From: Calderihabitans maritimus
GTDB taxonomy: Bacteria; Bacillota; KKC1; Calderihabitantales; Calderihabitantaceae
Direction of reading: 5' to 3'
Assembly (NCBI RefSeq): GCF_002207765.1
Contig: NZ_BDGJ01000010.1
Coordinates: 18,405 to 82,404, forward strand
DNA: 64,000 nt
Made by a program: the position numbers and the translations under genes. Of this stretch, positions 51,735 through 61,231 are shown piece after piece (the stretch's first letter is position 1; each line of letters begins with the position of its first letter). The notes below the pieces were generated by a model that worked only from the letters and a program-made list of their open reading frames with translations, was not told the DNA's origin and searched no databases.

Positions 51735-51763
51735 AGGAGGCATAAGCCTCCTTGATTTTTTTT
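51735..51763 (+). terminator. Terminator after hisC
   Basis: AGGAGGC/GCCTCCT with a 4-nt loop (51735-51752), then TGA and a run of T. Confidence 0.85.
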
Positions 51764-52514
51764 ATATTCCTAAAATTTGTCGTATTTGCTTGGCATGAGA
51801 GCGACTTACCGGCACTTCACTTTTTTCTTCGTCATCTACTATTAGGATAAGTGTACCGTTATACAAAGGAATTATTTCCCTGGTTTTTTGAATATTAACT
51901 AGATAAGAACGGTGGCAGCGGAAAAAGAGGTTAGAATCAAGACGCTTTTCCAACTCTTTTAGCGTAAAACGAGTTAGATATTTTGTATTATAGGTTTTGA
52001 TAAAACAATAATCATTATTAGCACTAATAAATACAATATCTTTCTTTTCCAGCAAAATAGTTTTGCCTTTATGTTCTACAGGGATAAGTCCTAGAGAACG
52101 GGTGTCATTTTTGGACTTGTCCGGTACGGGTGAAGAAGATGAAGGTTGAATACGTTCCTGGATTTTTTTGATGGCCTTGTCGAGACGCTTGGGGTCAATG
52201 GGTTTGAGGATGTAATCCACTGCGTCTACGCCGAAGGCTTCTAACGCATATTGATCATGGGCTGTTATAAAAACTACGTAAGGAGATTTACCGTTTCTTA
52301 TTTGCAGTTGGCGGCCCAATTCCAGGCCACTTCCCCCAGGCATGTCTATGTCTAAAAATACTACGGAGTAATCAACTGCGTTTATCAATTCCATTGCTTC
52401 TCTGGCGTTAGCAGCTTCTCCGACGATTTGAATATTATCATATTTCTCCAGTAAGTATCTTAATTCTTTACGAGCAGGGTATTCGTCATCAACAATTAAT
52501 GCCCTTAATACCAT
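51762..52514 (-). CDS. LytTR-family response regulator
   Basis: 250 residues: receiver domain (LRALIVDDEYPARKELRYLL, phospho-acceptor in VVFLDIDMPGGSGLELG, Lys in YILKPIDPKRLDKAI) and a C-terminal LytTR DNA-binding domain (VFISANNDYCFIKTYNTKYLTRFTLKELEKRL, FFRCHRSYLVNIQ). No sensor kinase gene adjoins it, so it is an orphan. It may control the divergent 318-bp region 52515-52832. Confidence 0.9.
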   Translation of the reverse strand: MVLRALIVDDEYPARKELRYLLEKYDNIQIVGEAANAREAMELINAVDYSVVFLDIDMPGGSGLELGRQLQIRNGKSPYVVFITAHDQYALEAFGVDAVDYILKPIDPKRLDKAIKKIQERIQPSSSSPVPDKSKNDTRSLGLIPVEHKGKTILLEKKDIVFISANNDYCFIKTYNTKYLTRFTLKELEKRLDSNLFFRCHRSYLVNIQKTREIIPLYNGTLILIVDDEEKSEVPVSRSHAKQIRQILGI

Positions 52515-52832
52515 TTTCTACCTATCTCCCCGATTATAAAATTTAAAAACAGGAGTTTAATATTTAAATTATTATGACAATTTACCGGTAAATCCTCCCG
52601 CCTGACCTTATTTTTTTCAAGTTAGGCTTTATTACCGTCCGTTTAACCTCTAATTTATACTGCTTAACGAAAATTAGTGCTCTTAATAAAATTTCTGATT
52701 TATAATTATTCTTTTCTCCTCAGAATATTCGGCCGGTAAAAAATTAATTAATTGCTTTTCCCATAAATTAGTAATAAACACCCTTCCACCCTTATAAGAT
52801 TAAAATGAAAAAATGTAAAGGGGGAAGAGGGA
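52515..52832. other. AT-rich divergent intergenic region
   Basis: 318 bp with no open frame I would support. Very AT-rich with several TATAAT-like hexamers for both strands; no clear repeat pair or riboswitch is recognised. It probably holds the promoters of the LytTR regulator and the GerMN gene. Confidence 0.4.
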
Positions 52833-53450
52833 ATGCGAGCAGGAAAACGGAAAATTTTAAGCGGGATGCTGATTATGATGTTATTTGCGGCTCTACTGGC
52901 AGTTACTTCCGGATGTAGTATTTTGGATAATTTATTGTCTATGGAGGATCGTTTGCCTGAACCGGAAGTTCAGAAAGAAAGAGCAGATGTAGATGTTGCT
53001 ACTCCAGATATCCAAATGAGCGGTGAAGAGATGGTGGATATAGTTCTTTACTTCAGTGACCCAGAAGGCAGAGGCCTGGTAGCCGAAACCCGAACTATTC
53101 CCAAAGTGGAAGGTATTGCCCGGGCGACCGTCCAAGAATTAATTCTGGGACCAGATGTTGAATCGGGGTTGAGGCCTACTATTCCGCCGGGTACGGTCCT
53201 ACGGGACATAAATATTCGTCCCGATGGATTGTGCCGGGTTGATTTTAGCCGGGAGTTAATTAACAATCACCCGGGAGGAAGTTTAGAAGAACAGCTGACG
53301 GTCTATTCAATTGTTAATACTTTAACCCAGTTTCCTACGGTCGAGCGGGTAGAAATTTTGGTTGAAGGCCGGTACGTGGATACAATTGCCGGGCATGTAG
53401 ATGTTTCGGAGGCTATGGCCCGCAATGACGGTATTATAATTTCTCAGTAG
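52833..53450 (+). CDS. GerMN-domain lipoprotein
   Basis: 205 residues with a lipobox (VTSGC) and a single GerMN (sporulation/spore germination) domain: IVLYFSDPEGRGLVAETRTIPK, ATVQELILGPDVESGLRPTIPPGT, VDFSREL, and EQLTVYSIVNTLTQFPTVERVEILVEG. AAAGGGGGAAGAGGG precedes the ATG. Monocistronic, followed by a terminator and the cell-wall amidase gene. Confidence 0.88.
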   Translation: MRAGKRKILSGMLIMMLFAALLAVTSGCSILDNLLSMEDRLPEPEVQKERADVDVATPDIQMSGEEMVDIVLYFSDPEGRGLVAETRTIPKVEGIARATVQELILGPDVESGLRPTIPPGTVLRDINIRPDGLCRVDFSRELINNHPGGSLEEQLTVYSIVNTLTQFPTVERVEILVEGRYVDTIAGHVDVSEAMARNDGIIISQ

Positions 53451-53456
53451 AGCCCC

Positions 53457-53485
53457 TCCCCCTTAAACCGGGGGATTTCTTTTTG
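53457..53485 (+). terminator. Terminator after the GerMN gene
   Basis: TCCCCC (53457-53462) and GGGGGA (53470-53475) form a short GC stem, followed by TTTCTTTTT. Confidence 0.65.
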
Positions 53486-53568
53486 TTGTTTGAGGGCAGG
53501 AAATTCGACACTAAACTAGAATATTTCAGTTAAATCGCATCTAATGAAATAACCGGGGGGCTCCCGAA

Positions 53569-55620
53569 ATGTTTAAAAAAGTATGCGGCAAAAAGTCAGT
53601 AATAGTATTCACTATATTGTTTCTTTTAACTATTGCAGGACAAGCCTCCGTTGCCCTGGCCGGGAAGCAGGTGGTTGTACGGGGGAAGTATGTAAACATT
53701 CGATCTGGGCCGGGAACCAACCATACAAAGTTAGGGCGGAGTTACCGGGGCGATAAATATCCTCTTCTACAAAAAAAAGGAGACTGGTACCAGGTGCAGC
53801 TTCCTGATGGTCGTGAAGGATGGCTGGCAGGCTGGCTGACCCGACTGGAAGAAGTGCCGGAAGAAGAAGTTGAAAAAAGGAGTGCCCGAGTGGCTGGCAG
53901 CTATGTTAATGTAAGGAGCGGACCGGGTACCCAATACGTCCGGGTTGGGGTTTTAACCCGAGGAACGGCAGTTACGATTTTGGAACGGCAAGGGGAATGG
54001 TATAAAGTTCGGTATATGGGGAAACGGGTTGGCTGGATAGCCGGCTGGCTCCTGGAATTAGATGAAGGGGCGGAAAGTTCTGCTCCGGCAGAAGCAGGTG
54101 GAGAAAAGGAGACCAAAGTGGCTTTGGTTACCGGTAAGGTGGTCAATGTCCGTCAAGGGCCGGGGCTTAATTTTGCTCGGATAGACAAGGTGACAGAAGG
54201 GGAACGACTGCCTGTGGTAGGTGAAGACAACGGTTGGTATCAGGTTGTTTTGGACGGGGGTCGCAAAGGCTGGATAGCCGGCTGGCTGGCCAAAGTAGAT
54301 ACGCAAAGTTTACCCTCGGGCAGTACTATGGTTCAGGTAACCGGCTCCGTGGTCAATATCCGCCAGGGTCCGGGCACTGATTTTCCTGTGATAACCAAGG
54401 TAAAACGGGGAGAACATTTAGGTGTTCTTGCAGAAGAAAATCGGTGGTATCAGGTATCGCTGGAGGAAGGATTGAAGGGTTGGATCGCAGGTTGGTTGGT
54501 GGAGGCTCGAGATGGGGTGAGTTTGGAAGAAACACAGGCAACGTCAAGAGGATCTACGGAAAATAACGTAGACTCAGGACAAACGCCTTCTACGGTTGTT
54601 GACGACACTTACAACTCACAAACAGATCCGATTAATCTTGATTCTGGCGCGCAAGAAAAAACTGGTGATAATCCAAGTTTGGAGGATGATGATTCTGAAG
54701 CCTTTAACCTCATTTCAGGTTTGGATGAAGAGGTTAAAGAGGATCGTTTACTTATTTCTATCCGGGGAAACGAACCGCCTGTTTATAATACTTTTGAATT
54801 AGAGGACCCTAGAAGGTTAGTGGTAGATATAACCCGATCCCGTTTAGAAATTGCTCCTGAGGACCGAATTAGGAAAATTAACCACCCGGCAGTTTCACAA
54901 GTGCGGTTAGGACAGTTTACTCCTGATACCGTTCGAGTAGTTTTCGATTTGCCTGAATCCAGCAACTATACCTTTAGCAGTCAAAGGCAAGGCACAACGG
55001 TATTATTTGAATTTCTTCCCTTTTCTCTTGCAGGCAAGACGGTTGTTCTGGATCCGGGCCACGGAAGTATACAGGCAGAAGGTTTGTTTGATCCGGGAGC
55101 CATCGGGCCTTCCGGGGTACATGAAAGGGATGTAGTTATGGCCATTGCGGAGGAAACGGGACGAATTTTGAGTAGGAAAGGAGCAACGGTTATTTTTACT
55201 CGTAATGGAGATACAGCCTTGGATCTTCCGGAACGAGCTGCCATAGCTAATGACGTTGAGGCCGATGTCTTTGTCAGTATCCATGCCAATTCTTCCTTCA
55301 GTCCTATTCCCAACGGGACCGCTACCTATTTCTATGCCCCGCAGGGAACGGAACTGGCTTCTCAGCGGGATGAGAGACAGTTCCTTGCGCAGATGGTGCA
55401 GAGAGAACTGGTGAAGGAAATTAACCGGGCAGACCTGGGAATTAGGGAGGCAAACTTTTCTGTACTCCGTAATACGCTGGTGCCTTCTATACTGGTGGAG
55501 GTGGCCTTTATTTCTAATCCGGAAGAAGAAAGACTTCTGACCGACCCCGAATTCCGCAGCAGGGCAGCACGAGGGATAGCTAAGGGGATAGAATTATATC
55601 TGTTGGAGTTTACCCGGTAA
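53569..55620 (+). CDS. N-acetylmuramoyl-L-alanine amidase with four SH3b domains
   Basis: 683-residue secreted cell-wall hydrolase. After the signal peptide come four SH3b repeats at about 34-94, 109-167, 188-248 and 260-320, each with VN(V/I)R.GPG and a closing GW(I/L)AGWL. A low-complexity acidic linker (about 325-395), an AMIN domain (NTFELEDPRRLVVDITR) and an Amidase_3 catalytic domain (VVLDPGHGS, Glu in HERDVVMAIAEETG, VFVSIHANSS, VEVAFISNPEEE) follow. It cleaves the bond between MurNAc and the stem peptide. The four SH3b repeats presumably hold it on the wall. Confidence 0.95.
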   Translation: MFKKVCGKKSVIVFTILFLLTIAGQASVALAGKQVVVRGKYVNIRSGPGTNHTKLGRSYRGDKYPLLQKKGDWYQVQLPDGREGWLAGWLTRLEEVPEEEVEKRSARVAGSYVNVRSGPGTQYVRVGVLTRGTAVTILERQGEWYKVRYMGKRVGWIAGWLLELDEGAESSAPAEAGGEKETKVALVTGKVVNVRQGPGLNFARIDKVTEGERLPVVGEDNGWYQVVLDGGRKGWIAGWLAKVDTQSLPSGSTMVQVTGSVVNIRQGPGTDFPVITKVKRGEHLGVLAEENRWYQVSLEEGLKGWIAGWLVEARDGVSLEETQATSRGSTENNVDSGQTPSTVVDDTYNSQTDPINLDSGAQEKTGDNPSLEDDDSEAFNLISGLDEEVKEDRLLISIRGNEPPVYNTFELEDPRRLVVDITRSRLEIAPEDRIRKINHPAVSQVRLGQFTPDTVRVVFDLPESSNYTFSSQRQGTTVLFEFLPFSLAGKTVVLDPGHGSIQAEGLFDPGAIGPSGVHERDVVMAIAEETGRILSRKGATVIFTRNGDTALDLPERAAIANDVEADVFVSIHANSSFSPIPNGTATYFYAPQGTELASQRDERQFLAQMVQRELVKEINRADLGIREANFSVLRNTLVPSILVEVAFISNPEEERLLTDPEFRSRAARGIAKGIELYLLEFTR

Positions 55621-55660
55621 TTTTTAAGCAAATGGTTCTATTTTCGGCATTTACTTTTCG

Positions 55661-55689
55661 TTGACAGGATATTGGCCTGTTGCTACAAT
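55661..55689 (+). promoter_or_regulatory. Sigma-A promoter
   Basis: TTGACA (55661-55666) and TACAAT (55684-55689) with a 17-bp spacer, directly before the DUF2179 gene. Confidence 0.85.
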
Positions 55690-55712
55690 GATGGGAGTAT
55701 TAGCAGAATTCG

Positions 55713-56249
55713 GTGGTAGTTGAGATGACGTGGACTTTAGTTTTGGGGTATTTATTGATATTTTTAGCCAGGGTTACTGATGTTACCCTTGGTACGTTAA
55801 GAATGCTGTTACTGGTTCGAGGGCAACGGCTGGTAGCAGCGTTTATTGGTTTTTGGGAGGTCATAATTTATATTTTTGCCCTGAAAGCAGTGGTTGGACA
55901 ACTGGACCAACCTTTCAGTTTGTTTTTTTATGCACTCGGTTTTGCTACCGGCAACATGGCTGGCAGCTTAGTGGAAGCTAAATTGGCTATCGGATATTTA
56001 ACTGTGCAAGTAATAACCTTGTCTCGGCCAATAGAATTGACTATGAAGCTAAGAGAAGAAGGATTTGGCGTTACCGTCTGGGAAGGCGAGGGAAGAGAAG
56101 GAAAACATCACATCTTGAATATTATCCTGTGCCGTAAACATTTGGCTAAGCTTCTCGATATTATTAATAATTGGGATGAAAAGGCTTTTATTACTGTTTT
56201 TGATAATCGTTCTATTCAGGGTGGTTTTATCAGAAGAAAAGGTAAATAG
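55713..56249 (+). CDS. DUF2179/DUF5698 membrane protein (UPF0316)
   Basis: 178 residues: three membrane helices with the DUF5698 pattern ARVTDVTLGTLRMLLLVRGQR, GFWEVIIYIFALKAVV and ALGFATGNMAGSLVEAKLAIG, then a cytoplasmic DUF2179 domain (GFGVTVWEGEGREGKHHILNIILCRK). Its function is unknown; relatives have been proposed to bind nucleotides or to be transport regulators. GTG at 55713 or ATG at 55725 are both possible starts given the promoter at 55661. Confidence 0.88.
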   Translation: MVVEMTWTLVLGYLLIFLARVTDVTLGTLRMLLLVRGQRLVAAFIGFWEVIIYIFALKAVVGQLDQPFSLFFYALGFATGNMAGSLVEAKLAIGYLTVQVITLSRPIELTMKLREEGFGVTVWEGEGREGKHHILNIILCRKHLAKLLDIINNWDEKAFITVFDNRSIQGGFIRRKGK

Positions 56250-56319
56250 AATTGAATTAAATATTTAGGGGTTAATATATTTTATTAAAGGGAATATCGA
56301 TATATTTTTCTTAAATTAG

Positions 56320-56346
56320 GAGTGGTCTCAGAATGCCACTCTTTTC
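56320..56346 (+). terminator. Terminator before murI
   Basis: GAGTGG (56320-56325) pairs with CCACTC (56336-56341), followed by TTTT. Confidence 0.65.
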
Positions 56347-56392
56347 CTGCGTTATTAACGATCCAAAAAAGTCTTAGTGGGAGTTGAAAAAT

Positions 56393-57202
56393 TTGAGCTA
56401 TGATCATCCGATAGGTGTTTTTGATTCCGGCGTAGGTGGTTTGACCGTATTTCAGGAGATACTCAAACAATTACCTAGGGAAAGGGTCGTTTATTTTGGC
56501 GATACCGGGCATGTTCCTTATGGGGGGCGGTCGCCGGAGGAACTGATTCGCTTTGCCGATTCTATTACCGCCTTCCTGATTGAGCAGGGGGTTAAGCTAA
56601 TACTGGATGCCTGTAACAGTACTTCTTCGGTAGCTTTACCTTATCTACAGGCTCGTTATGAGATACCTATAATCGGCGTGGTGGAAGCGGGAGTTAAAAT
56701 GGCTCTCCAGGTGACCAGAAACGGGAAGATAGGTATCATTGCTACCGAGGCGACCATTAAGAGTGGCGTGCACCGGCGGCTTATTTTAGAACGGGAACCT
56801 AAGGCAGAAGTTTTCGGTCAGGCCTGCCCGCTTTTTGTTCCTCTGGTGGAAGCAGGCAATGTAGATGGACCGGAAACGCGACGAGTTGCTGCTGAATATC
56901 TTTTTCCTCTTAAGCAAGCAGGTGTCGATACCTTGATTTTCGGCTGTACTCACTATCCTTACCTGGCTCCTGTGGTGCAGGAGATCATGGGGAAGGAAGT
57001 TGCCCTGGTAGATCCGGCGGTGGAGACAGTGCGACAGGCTAAAGAGATTTTGATTCGAATGAATAAACTTAGTGAAGGGATTAAGCCGGGTTTTAATCAC
57101 ACATTTTATGTGAGCGGCTCGCCGGAACAATTTAAACGTGTTGCCCGACAGCTTACAGGTCTCGGTTTAATAGAAGAGGTAAAACAGGTAATTTTGGACT
57201 GA
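56393..57202 (+). CDS. murI: Glutamate racemase
   Basis: Makes D-glutamate for peptidoglycan. Both catalytic cysteines are visible: DACNSTSSVALPYLQ and IFGCTHYPYL, with the start motif IGVFDSGVGGLTVFQEI and YFGDTGHVPYGGRS. The TTG at 56393 follows GTGGGAG; a TTG nine bases upstream is less well placed. About 269 residues, normal for the family. Confidence 0.95.
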   Translation: MSYDHPIGVFDSGVGGLTVFQEILKQLPRERVVYFGDTGHVPYGGRSPEELIRFADSITAFLIEQGVKLILDACNSTSSVALPYLQARYEIPIIGVVEAGVKMALQVTRNGKIGIIATEATIKSGVHRRLILEREPKAEVFGQACPLFVPLVEAGNVDGPETRRVAAEYLFPLKQAGVDTLIFGCTHYPYLAPVVQEIMGKEVALVDPAVETVRQAKEILIRMNKLSEGIKPGFNHTFYVSGSPEQFKRVARQLTGLGLIEEVKQVILD

Positions 57203-57263
57203 TCAAGTAATTTTTAAAAGGGAAAAATTTTGAGGCGGACAGCCCCTGGGGGGGAAGATCTTG

Positions 57264-58250
57264 ATGCGTAAAATAGGAATTACTACTACCGTACCGGTAG
57301 AGGTTATCTATGCAGCTGGGTGTATTCCCGTTGATATCAACAACATTTTCATTACCGGGGAACATCCTCAACAGAAGGTGGAAGCGGCAGAAATAGCCGG
57401 ATATCCGCGAAATGTTTGTGGCTGGATTAAAGGTCTGTATACCACTATACTGGAAGAAAAAGATATTCGGGAAGTTATTGCCGTTACTCAGGGAGACTGT
57501 ACCAATACCCATGCTCTAATGGAAACGCTGGAACTCCAGGGTGTAAAGACTATACCTTTTGCCTTCCCTTTTGACCGGGATAAGGACCTGTTGCGGCTTC
57601 AGATTGAAAAGCTGATGGCATATTTTGAAGTTGACTGGGAGCAGGTTTTAATTGTTAAGAAGAGGTTGGACGCAATCAGAAAAAAAGTATGGGAGATTGA
57701 CCGCCTTACTTGGGAAGAAAACCGTGTCTCCGGCTTCGACAACCACCTATTCCAAGTTAACTGCAGTGACTTTAAGGGTGAACCGGAAAGTTTTGACCGG
57801 GAAATCAGCCAGTTTTTAGAAAGGGCTTGCCACGCCCCCGAGCTGAAACAAGACGTTCGTCTGGGATTTATCGGAGTACCTCCCATAATTTCCGGATTGT
57901 ACCATTACCTGGAGAGTATCGGTGCCCGGGTAGTTTTCAACGAAATCCAACGGCAATTTACCATGCCTTTTGAAACCGATGATCTGGTGGAACAGTACCG
58001 GCTTTATACTTACCCCTACCATGTGCTCAATCGTATAGAAGATATCAAGCGGGAGATCAAGCGGCGTAACCTGGACGGTCTCATTCATTATACCCAAAGT
58101 TTTTGTTTCCGGCAGATTGAAGACTTAATTTTCCGGCAGGAGTTAGATGTGCCTATCTTGACGCTGGAGGGCGACAAACCGGCCCAGCTTGATGCGCGAA
58201 GCAAGATGCGAATTGATGCTTTTGTAGAAATGTTGAGGTGGAACAAATGA
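57264..58250 (+). CDS. 2-hydroxyacyl-CoA dehydratase (HgdB/DCCP)-type protein
   Basis: 328 residues of the HgdB/FldC/BcrC-like fold with cluster cysteines in VIYAAGCIPVDI, YPRNVCGWIKGLY and VTQGDCTNTHA. A true dehydratase has two such subunits; here one subunit is followed directly by an activase. This single-gene-plus-activase pattern is that of the double-cubane cluster protein DCCP and its reductase described from Carboxydothermus, a low-potential redox enzyme whose physiological role is unsettled. The protein is shorter than typical HgdB (about 380). The substrate is unknown. Confidence 0.8.
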   Translation: MRKIGITTTVPVEVIYAAGCIPVDINNIFITGEHPQQKVEAAEIAGYPRNVCGWIKGLYTTILEEKDIREVIAVTQGDCTNTHALMETLELQGVKTIPFAFPFDRDKDLLRLQIEKLMAYFEVDWEQVLIVKKRLDAIRKKVWEIDRLTWEENRVSGFDNHLFQVNCSDFKGEPESFDREISQFLERACHAPELKQDVRLGFIGVPPIISGLYHYLESIGARVVFNEIQRQFTMPFETDDLVEQYRLYTYPYHVLNRIEDIKREIKRRNLDGLIHYTQSFCFRQIEDLIFRQELDVPILTLEGDKPAQLDARSKMRIDAFVEMLRWNK

Positions 58251-59005
58251 TCTGTGGTCTTGATTTAGGAAGCCGCAACGTGAAAATTGCCCTCATGGAA
58301 GGTAACGAGTTAAAAGGTACTTATATTTATGATACCATGCAATTTTATCGCGCTTATGCTCGTAAACAGGAAGGGAAACTGGTGGTTGATTTTAAACGCC
58401 TAGGTCTTCCTCCTGCGGAGAAGGTTGTGTCTACCGGTTACGGGCGTCTGACGGTAGAGGTGGCGGGAGCTGCGGTTATACCGGAAATTAAGGCTCATGT
58501 CTTGGGAGCAGTTTACCAAACAGGAAGGAAAGATTTTACTCTAATTGATCTTGGTGGGCAAGACAGCAAGGTAATTCAAGTGAAAAACGGGAAGGTAGCT
58601 GACTTTATGACGAATGACAAATGTGCGGCCAGTTCCGGGCGTTATCTGGAAAACATGGCCGCCGTGTTAGGTATCGACTTAGAGGAACTTAGCAAACATT
58701 ATGAGAGACCGGTGGAACTTAATTCTACCTGTGCGGTTTTTGGGGAAACGGAACTGATCGGTAAAATAGTGGAGGGATATTCCATTCCATCTTTAGCTGC
58801 CGGGGTTAATTATACTATTTTTAAAAGGATTCTTCCTATGGTCAAAAAAATGGGTAACAAAGTAATTGTTTTTACCGGTGGGGTTGCATATAACGAAGCT
58901 CTAAAAAACATAATGGAAAAAGAACTCAATGTTGAAGTTTTGGTGCCCGCTCTGCCCCAGTTCAACGGAGCCCTGGGCTGCTGTATCTACGGGGGTGAAA
59001 GCTGA
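58247..59005 (+). CDS. Acyl-CoA dehydratase activase (HgdC-type ATPase)
   Basis: 252-residue ASKHA ATPase: phosphate loop CGLDLGSRNVKIALM, LIDLGGQDSKVIQ, cluster cysteine region TNDKCAASSGRYLENMA, NSTCAVFGETELIG and VFTGGVAYNEAL. Its [4Fe-4S] cluster, shared by the homodimer, uses ATP to inject a low-potential electron into the partner protein. The ATG overlaps the stop of the preceding gene (ATGA), so translation is coupled. Confidence 0.9.
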   Translation: MICGLDLGSRNVKIALMEGNELKGTYIYDTMQFYRAYARKQEGKLVVDFKRLGLPPAEKVVSTGYGRLTVEVAGAAVIPEIKAHVLGAVYQTGRKDFTLIDLGGQDSKVIQVKNGKVADFMTNDKCAASSGRYLENMAAVLGIDLEELSKHYERPVELNSTCAVFGETELIGKIVEGYSIPSLAAGVNYTIFKRILPMVKKMGNKVIVFTGGVAYNEALKNIMEKELNVEVLVPALPQFNGALGCCIYGGES

Positions 59006-59751
59006 TGGAGTTAAGAGTTTTGGGCTGTTGGTCACCTTATCCGCGGGCCGGAGGGTCGTGTTCCGGCTATTTGATTTCTGAAGGGGAGACCCATATTTTA
59101 GTGGATTTTGGAAGCGGGTGTTTTTCCCGCCTGCAGCGTTACTTTGATTTTCGCAGGCTTCAGGCGGTAGTAATTTCTCACCTGCACCCCGATCATTTTT
59201 TAGATGTTTTTACCCTGCGTTATGCTCTGCGGGCTAGTTTATGGAATGGATCCCGTCAAGAGAAACTCCCTCTTTACCTGCCTGGTGAACCGGCGGTCGA
59301 AATAGAGAGATTGGTTCAATACCGGGAAGAATTTGACCTACATATAATGGAGGAGTGTTCCGGACTAGCTATAAACATAGGGGATTTGCGCCTTCAGTTG
59401 TGCAAGACGGAACACCCGGTAACCACCTTTGCCGTACGAATAGAAGGGGCATCGACTTTAGTTTATTCTGCTGATACGGCCTGGGACCCGGACATTATAA
59501 AACTGGCTGAAGGTGCTGACTTATTCTTGTGTGAGGCTAGTGTTCTGGAGAAGGACAAGGAATATGTGAGCAAGGCAGGTCACCTGACGGCCCATCAAGC
59601 TGGAACTATAGCTCGAGAGGCCGGGGTCAAACGTTTAGTGATCACTCACTTTTTCCCTGAATATGATTTAAAAACTTTACGTTTAGAGGCTGAAGAAGGA
59701 TTTAACGGGCCTGTCGAATTGGCCCAGGAGGGGCTTCGTTATATCTTTTAA
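59005..59751 (+). CDS. MBL-fold metal-dependent hydrolase
   Basis: Metallo-beta-lactamase fold with HLHPDHFLD, the ligand residue in YSADTAWDPDI and HFFPEY; overall a RNase Z-like or ElaC-related layout of 248 residues without an exosite. The start overlaps the activase stop (TGATG). Such genes recur next to DCCP-type pairs and RNase PH in Firmicutes; its substrate is unknown. Confidence 0.88.
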   Translation: MELRVLGCWSPYPRAGGSCSGYLISEGETHILVDFGSGCFSRLQRYFDFRRLQAVVISHLHPDHFLDVFTLRYALRASLWNGSRQEKLPLYLPGEPAVEIERLVQYREEFDLHIMEECSGLAINIGDLRLQLCKTEHPVTTFAVRIEGASTLVYSADTAWDPDIIKLAEGADLFLCEASVLEKDKEYVSKAGHLTAHQAGTIAREAGVKRLVITHFFPEYDLKTLRLEAEEGFNGPVELAQEGLRYIF

Positions 59752-59847
59752 TTTTCGGGCGAGTTTAAGGGCCGCCAAAATCGTTAAGAAGGGAAATAAG
59801 TTGTTTACAGAGAACTAATGTTTACGGGAGTTAGGGAGGGAAGTCGG

Positions 59848-60627
59848 GTGGAAAGGTTAGATGGAAGAAAGCCGGATGAGTTGCGCCCGGTCAAAATAAC
59901 AAGAAATTATATTAAATACCCGGAGGGGTCTGTTTTTATTGAAACGGGTGACACCAAAGTTATCTGTAACGCATCCATAGAAGACAAGGTTCCGGGATGG
60001 TTGAAGGGACAGGGGATGGGCTGGGTAACGGCAGAATATTCCCTGCTGCCCCGGGCTACCGGAGTAAGAACGGTACGGGAGGCGACGAAAGGCAGGATTG
60101 GTGGACGTACTCATGAGATCCAGCGGTTAATAGGAAGGTCTTTACGTTCGGTGGTGGACCTTGCCGCCCTGGGGGAGAGAACTATCTGGCTGGATTGCGA
60201 TGTTATTCAGGCGGATGGCGGTACTCGTACGGCGGCTATAACGGGAAGCTTTGTAGCCTTAGTGGATGCGCTTAACAAGCTGGTGGAAGACGGGGTAATT
60301 GAACAGCTTCCTTTACTCGATTTTGTAGCGGCAGTCAGTGCCGGCAAGGTAGAAGATAAAATACTTTTGGATCTTTGTTATGAAGAAGATGCTAAAGCAC
60401 AAGTAGATATGAATGTGGTGATGACCGGAGGAGGCAAGTTTGTAGAAATTCAGGGAACAGCGGAGGCGTATCCCTTTGCTCGGGAAGAATTAAACCAATT
60501 GTTGGAATTTGCCCAGAAAGGTATCGCGCAGCTTATTGAAGTTCAGCGTCAAGCTTTAGGAGAATTGGCAGATAAAATAGGACGGGTGACCAAATGCCAG
60601 AAGCCAGACCCAACCGGACAAGTATAG
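59848..60627 (+). CDS. rph: Ribonuclease PH
   Basis: Phosphorolytic 3' tRNA trimming enzyme of 259 residues. GTG at 59848 after GGAGGGAAG gives the standard start ([16 protein letters not shown]). RNase PH blocks: SRATG-like [57 protein letters not shown]. The open extension before the GTG is not conserved. It overlaps the next gene by 34 bp. Confidence 0.95.
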   Translation: MERLDGRKPDELRPVKITRNYIKYPEGSVFIETGDTKVICNASIEDKVPGWLKGQGMGWVTAEYSLLPRATGVRTVREATKGRIGGRTHEIQRLIGRSLRSVVDLAALGERTIWLDCDVIQADGGTRTAAITGSFVALVDALNKLVEDGVIEQLPLLDFVAAVSAGKVEDKILLDLCYEEDAKAQVDMNVVMTGGGKFVEIQGTAEAYPFAREELNQLLEFAQKGIAQLIEVQRQALGELADKIGRVTKCQKPDPTGQV

Positions 60628-61208
60628 TTATTGCCAGCAAAAATGAAGGAAAGCTGCGCGAATTTAAGGAGCTCATGAGTGACTTGCCGGTGGAAATTTT
60701 ATCATTAAAAGATTTTTCTCACCTACCGCCCATTGAAGAAAGCGGCCAAACTTTTGAGGAGAATGCTCTTATTAAAGCGAGAGCAGTGGCCCAAAAGACT
60801 GGGCTAATAGCTATGGCTGATGATTCTGGTCTGGAGGTAGATTATCTGCGGGGCGAACCGGGCGTTCGTTCCGCTCGCTTTGCCGGTGAACCGGCAGATG
60901 ACGCCCGGAATATTGAAAAACTTCTTTCTCTTCTGGAGGGAGTGCCGCTTAGCGACAGGACCGCTCGTTTTCGTTGCGTAATTGCCATCGTAACTGCCCG
61001 GGGCACTGAGTATGTTACCGAGGGTGTATGTGAAGGTTTAATTGCATTAAGCCCGGAGGGCGATAAAGGATTTGGATATGATCCCGTATTTTATCTTCCT
61101 CAATATGGTAAGACCATGGCTCAGTTAGATTTAAAAACTAAAAACCTGATTAGTCACCGCGCCAAAGCCTTTCGTCAGGCTGCAGAAATTATTTGTAAAC
61201 TTTTGTAG
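60594..61208 (+). CDS. rdgB: XTP/dITP pyrophosphatase (RdgB/HAM1)
   Basis: Removes non-canonical purine triphosphates. Start with [17 protein letters not shown], then [50 protein letters not shown] and [23 protein letters not shown]. 204 residues. It overlaps rph, the usual fused or coupled arrangement in bacteria. Confidence 0.95.
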   Translation: MPEARPNRTSIVIASKNEGKLREFKELMSDLPVEILSLKDFSHLPPIEESGQTFEENALIKARAVAQKTGLIAMADDSGLEVDYLRGEPGVRSARFAGEPADDARNIEKLLSLLEGVPLSDRTARFRCVIAIVTARGTEYVTEGVCEGLIALSPEGDKGFGYDPVFYLPQYGKTMAQLDLKTKNLISHRAKAFRQAAEIICKLL

Positions 61209-61231
61209 TTGAGAGTTTTTTAAAACGGTAT

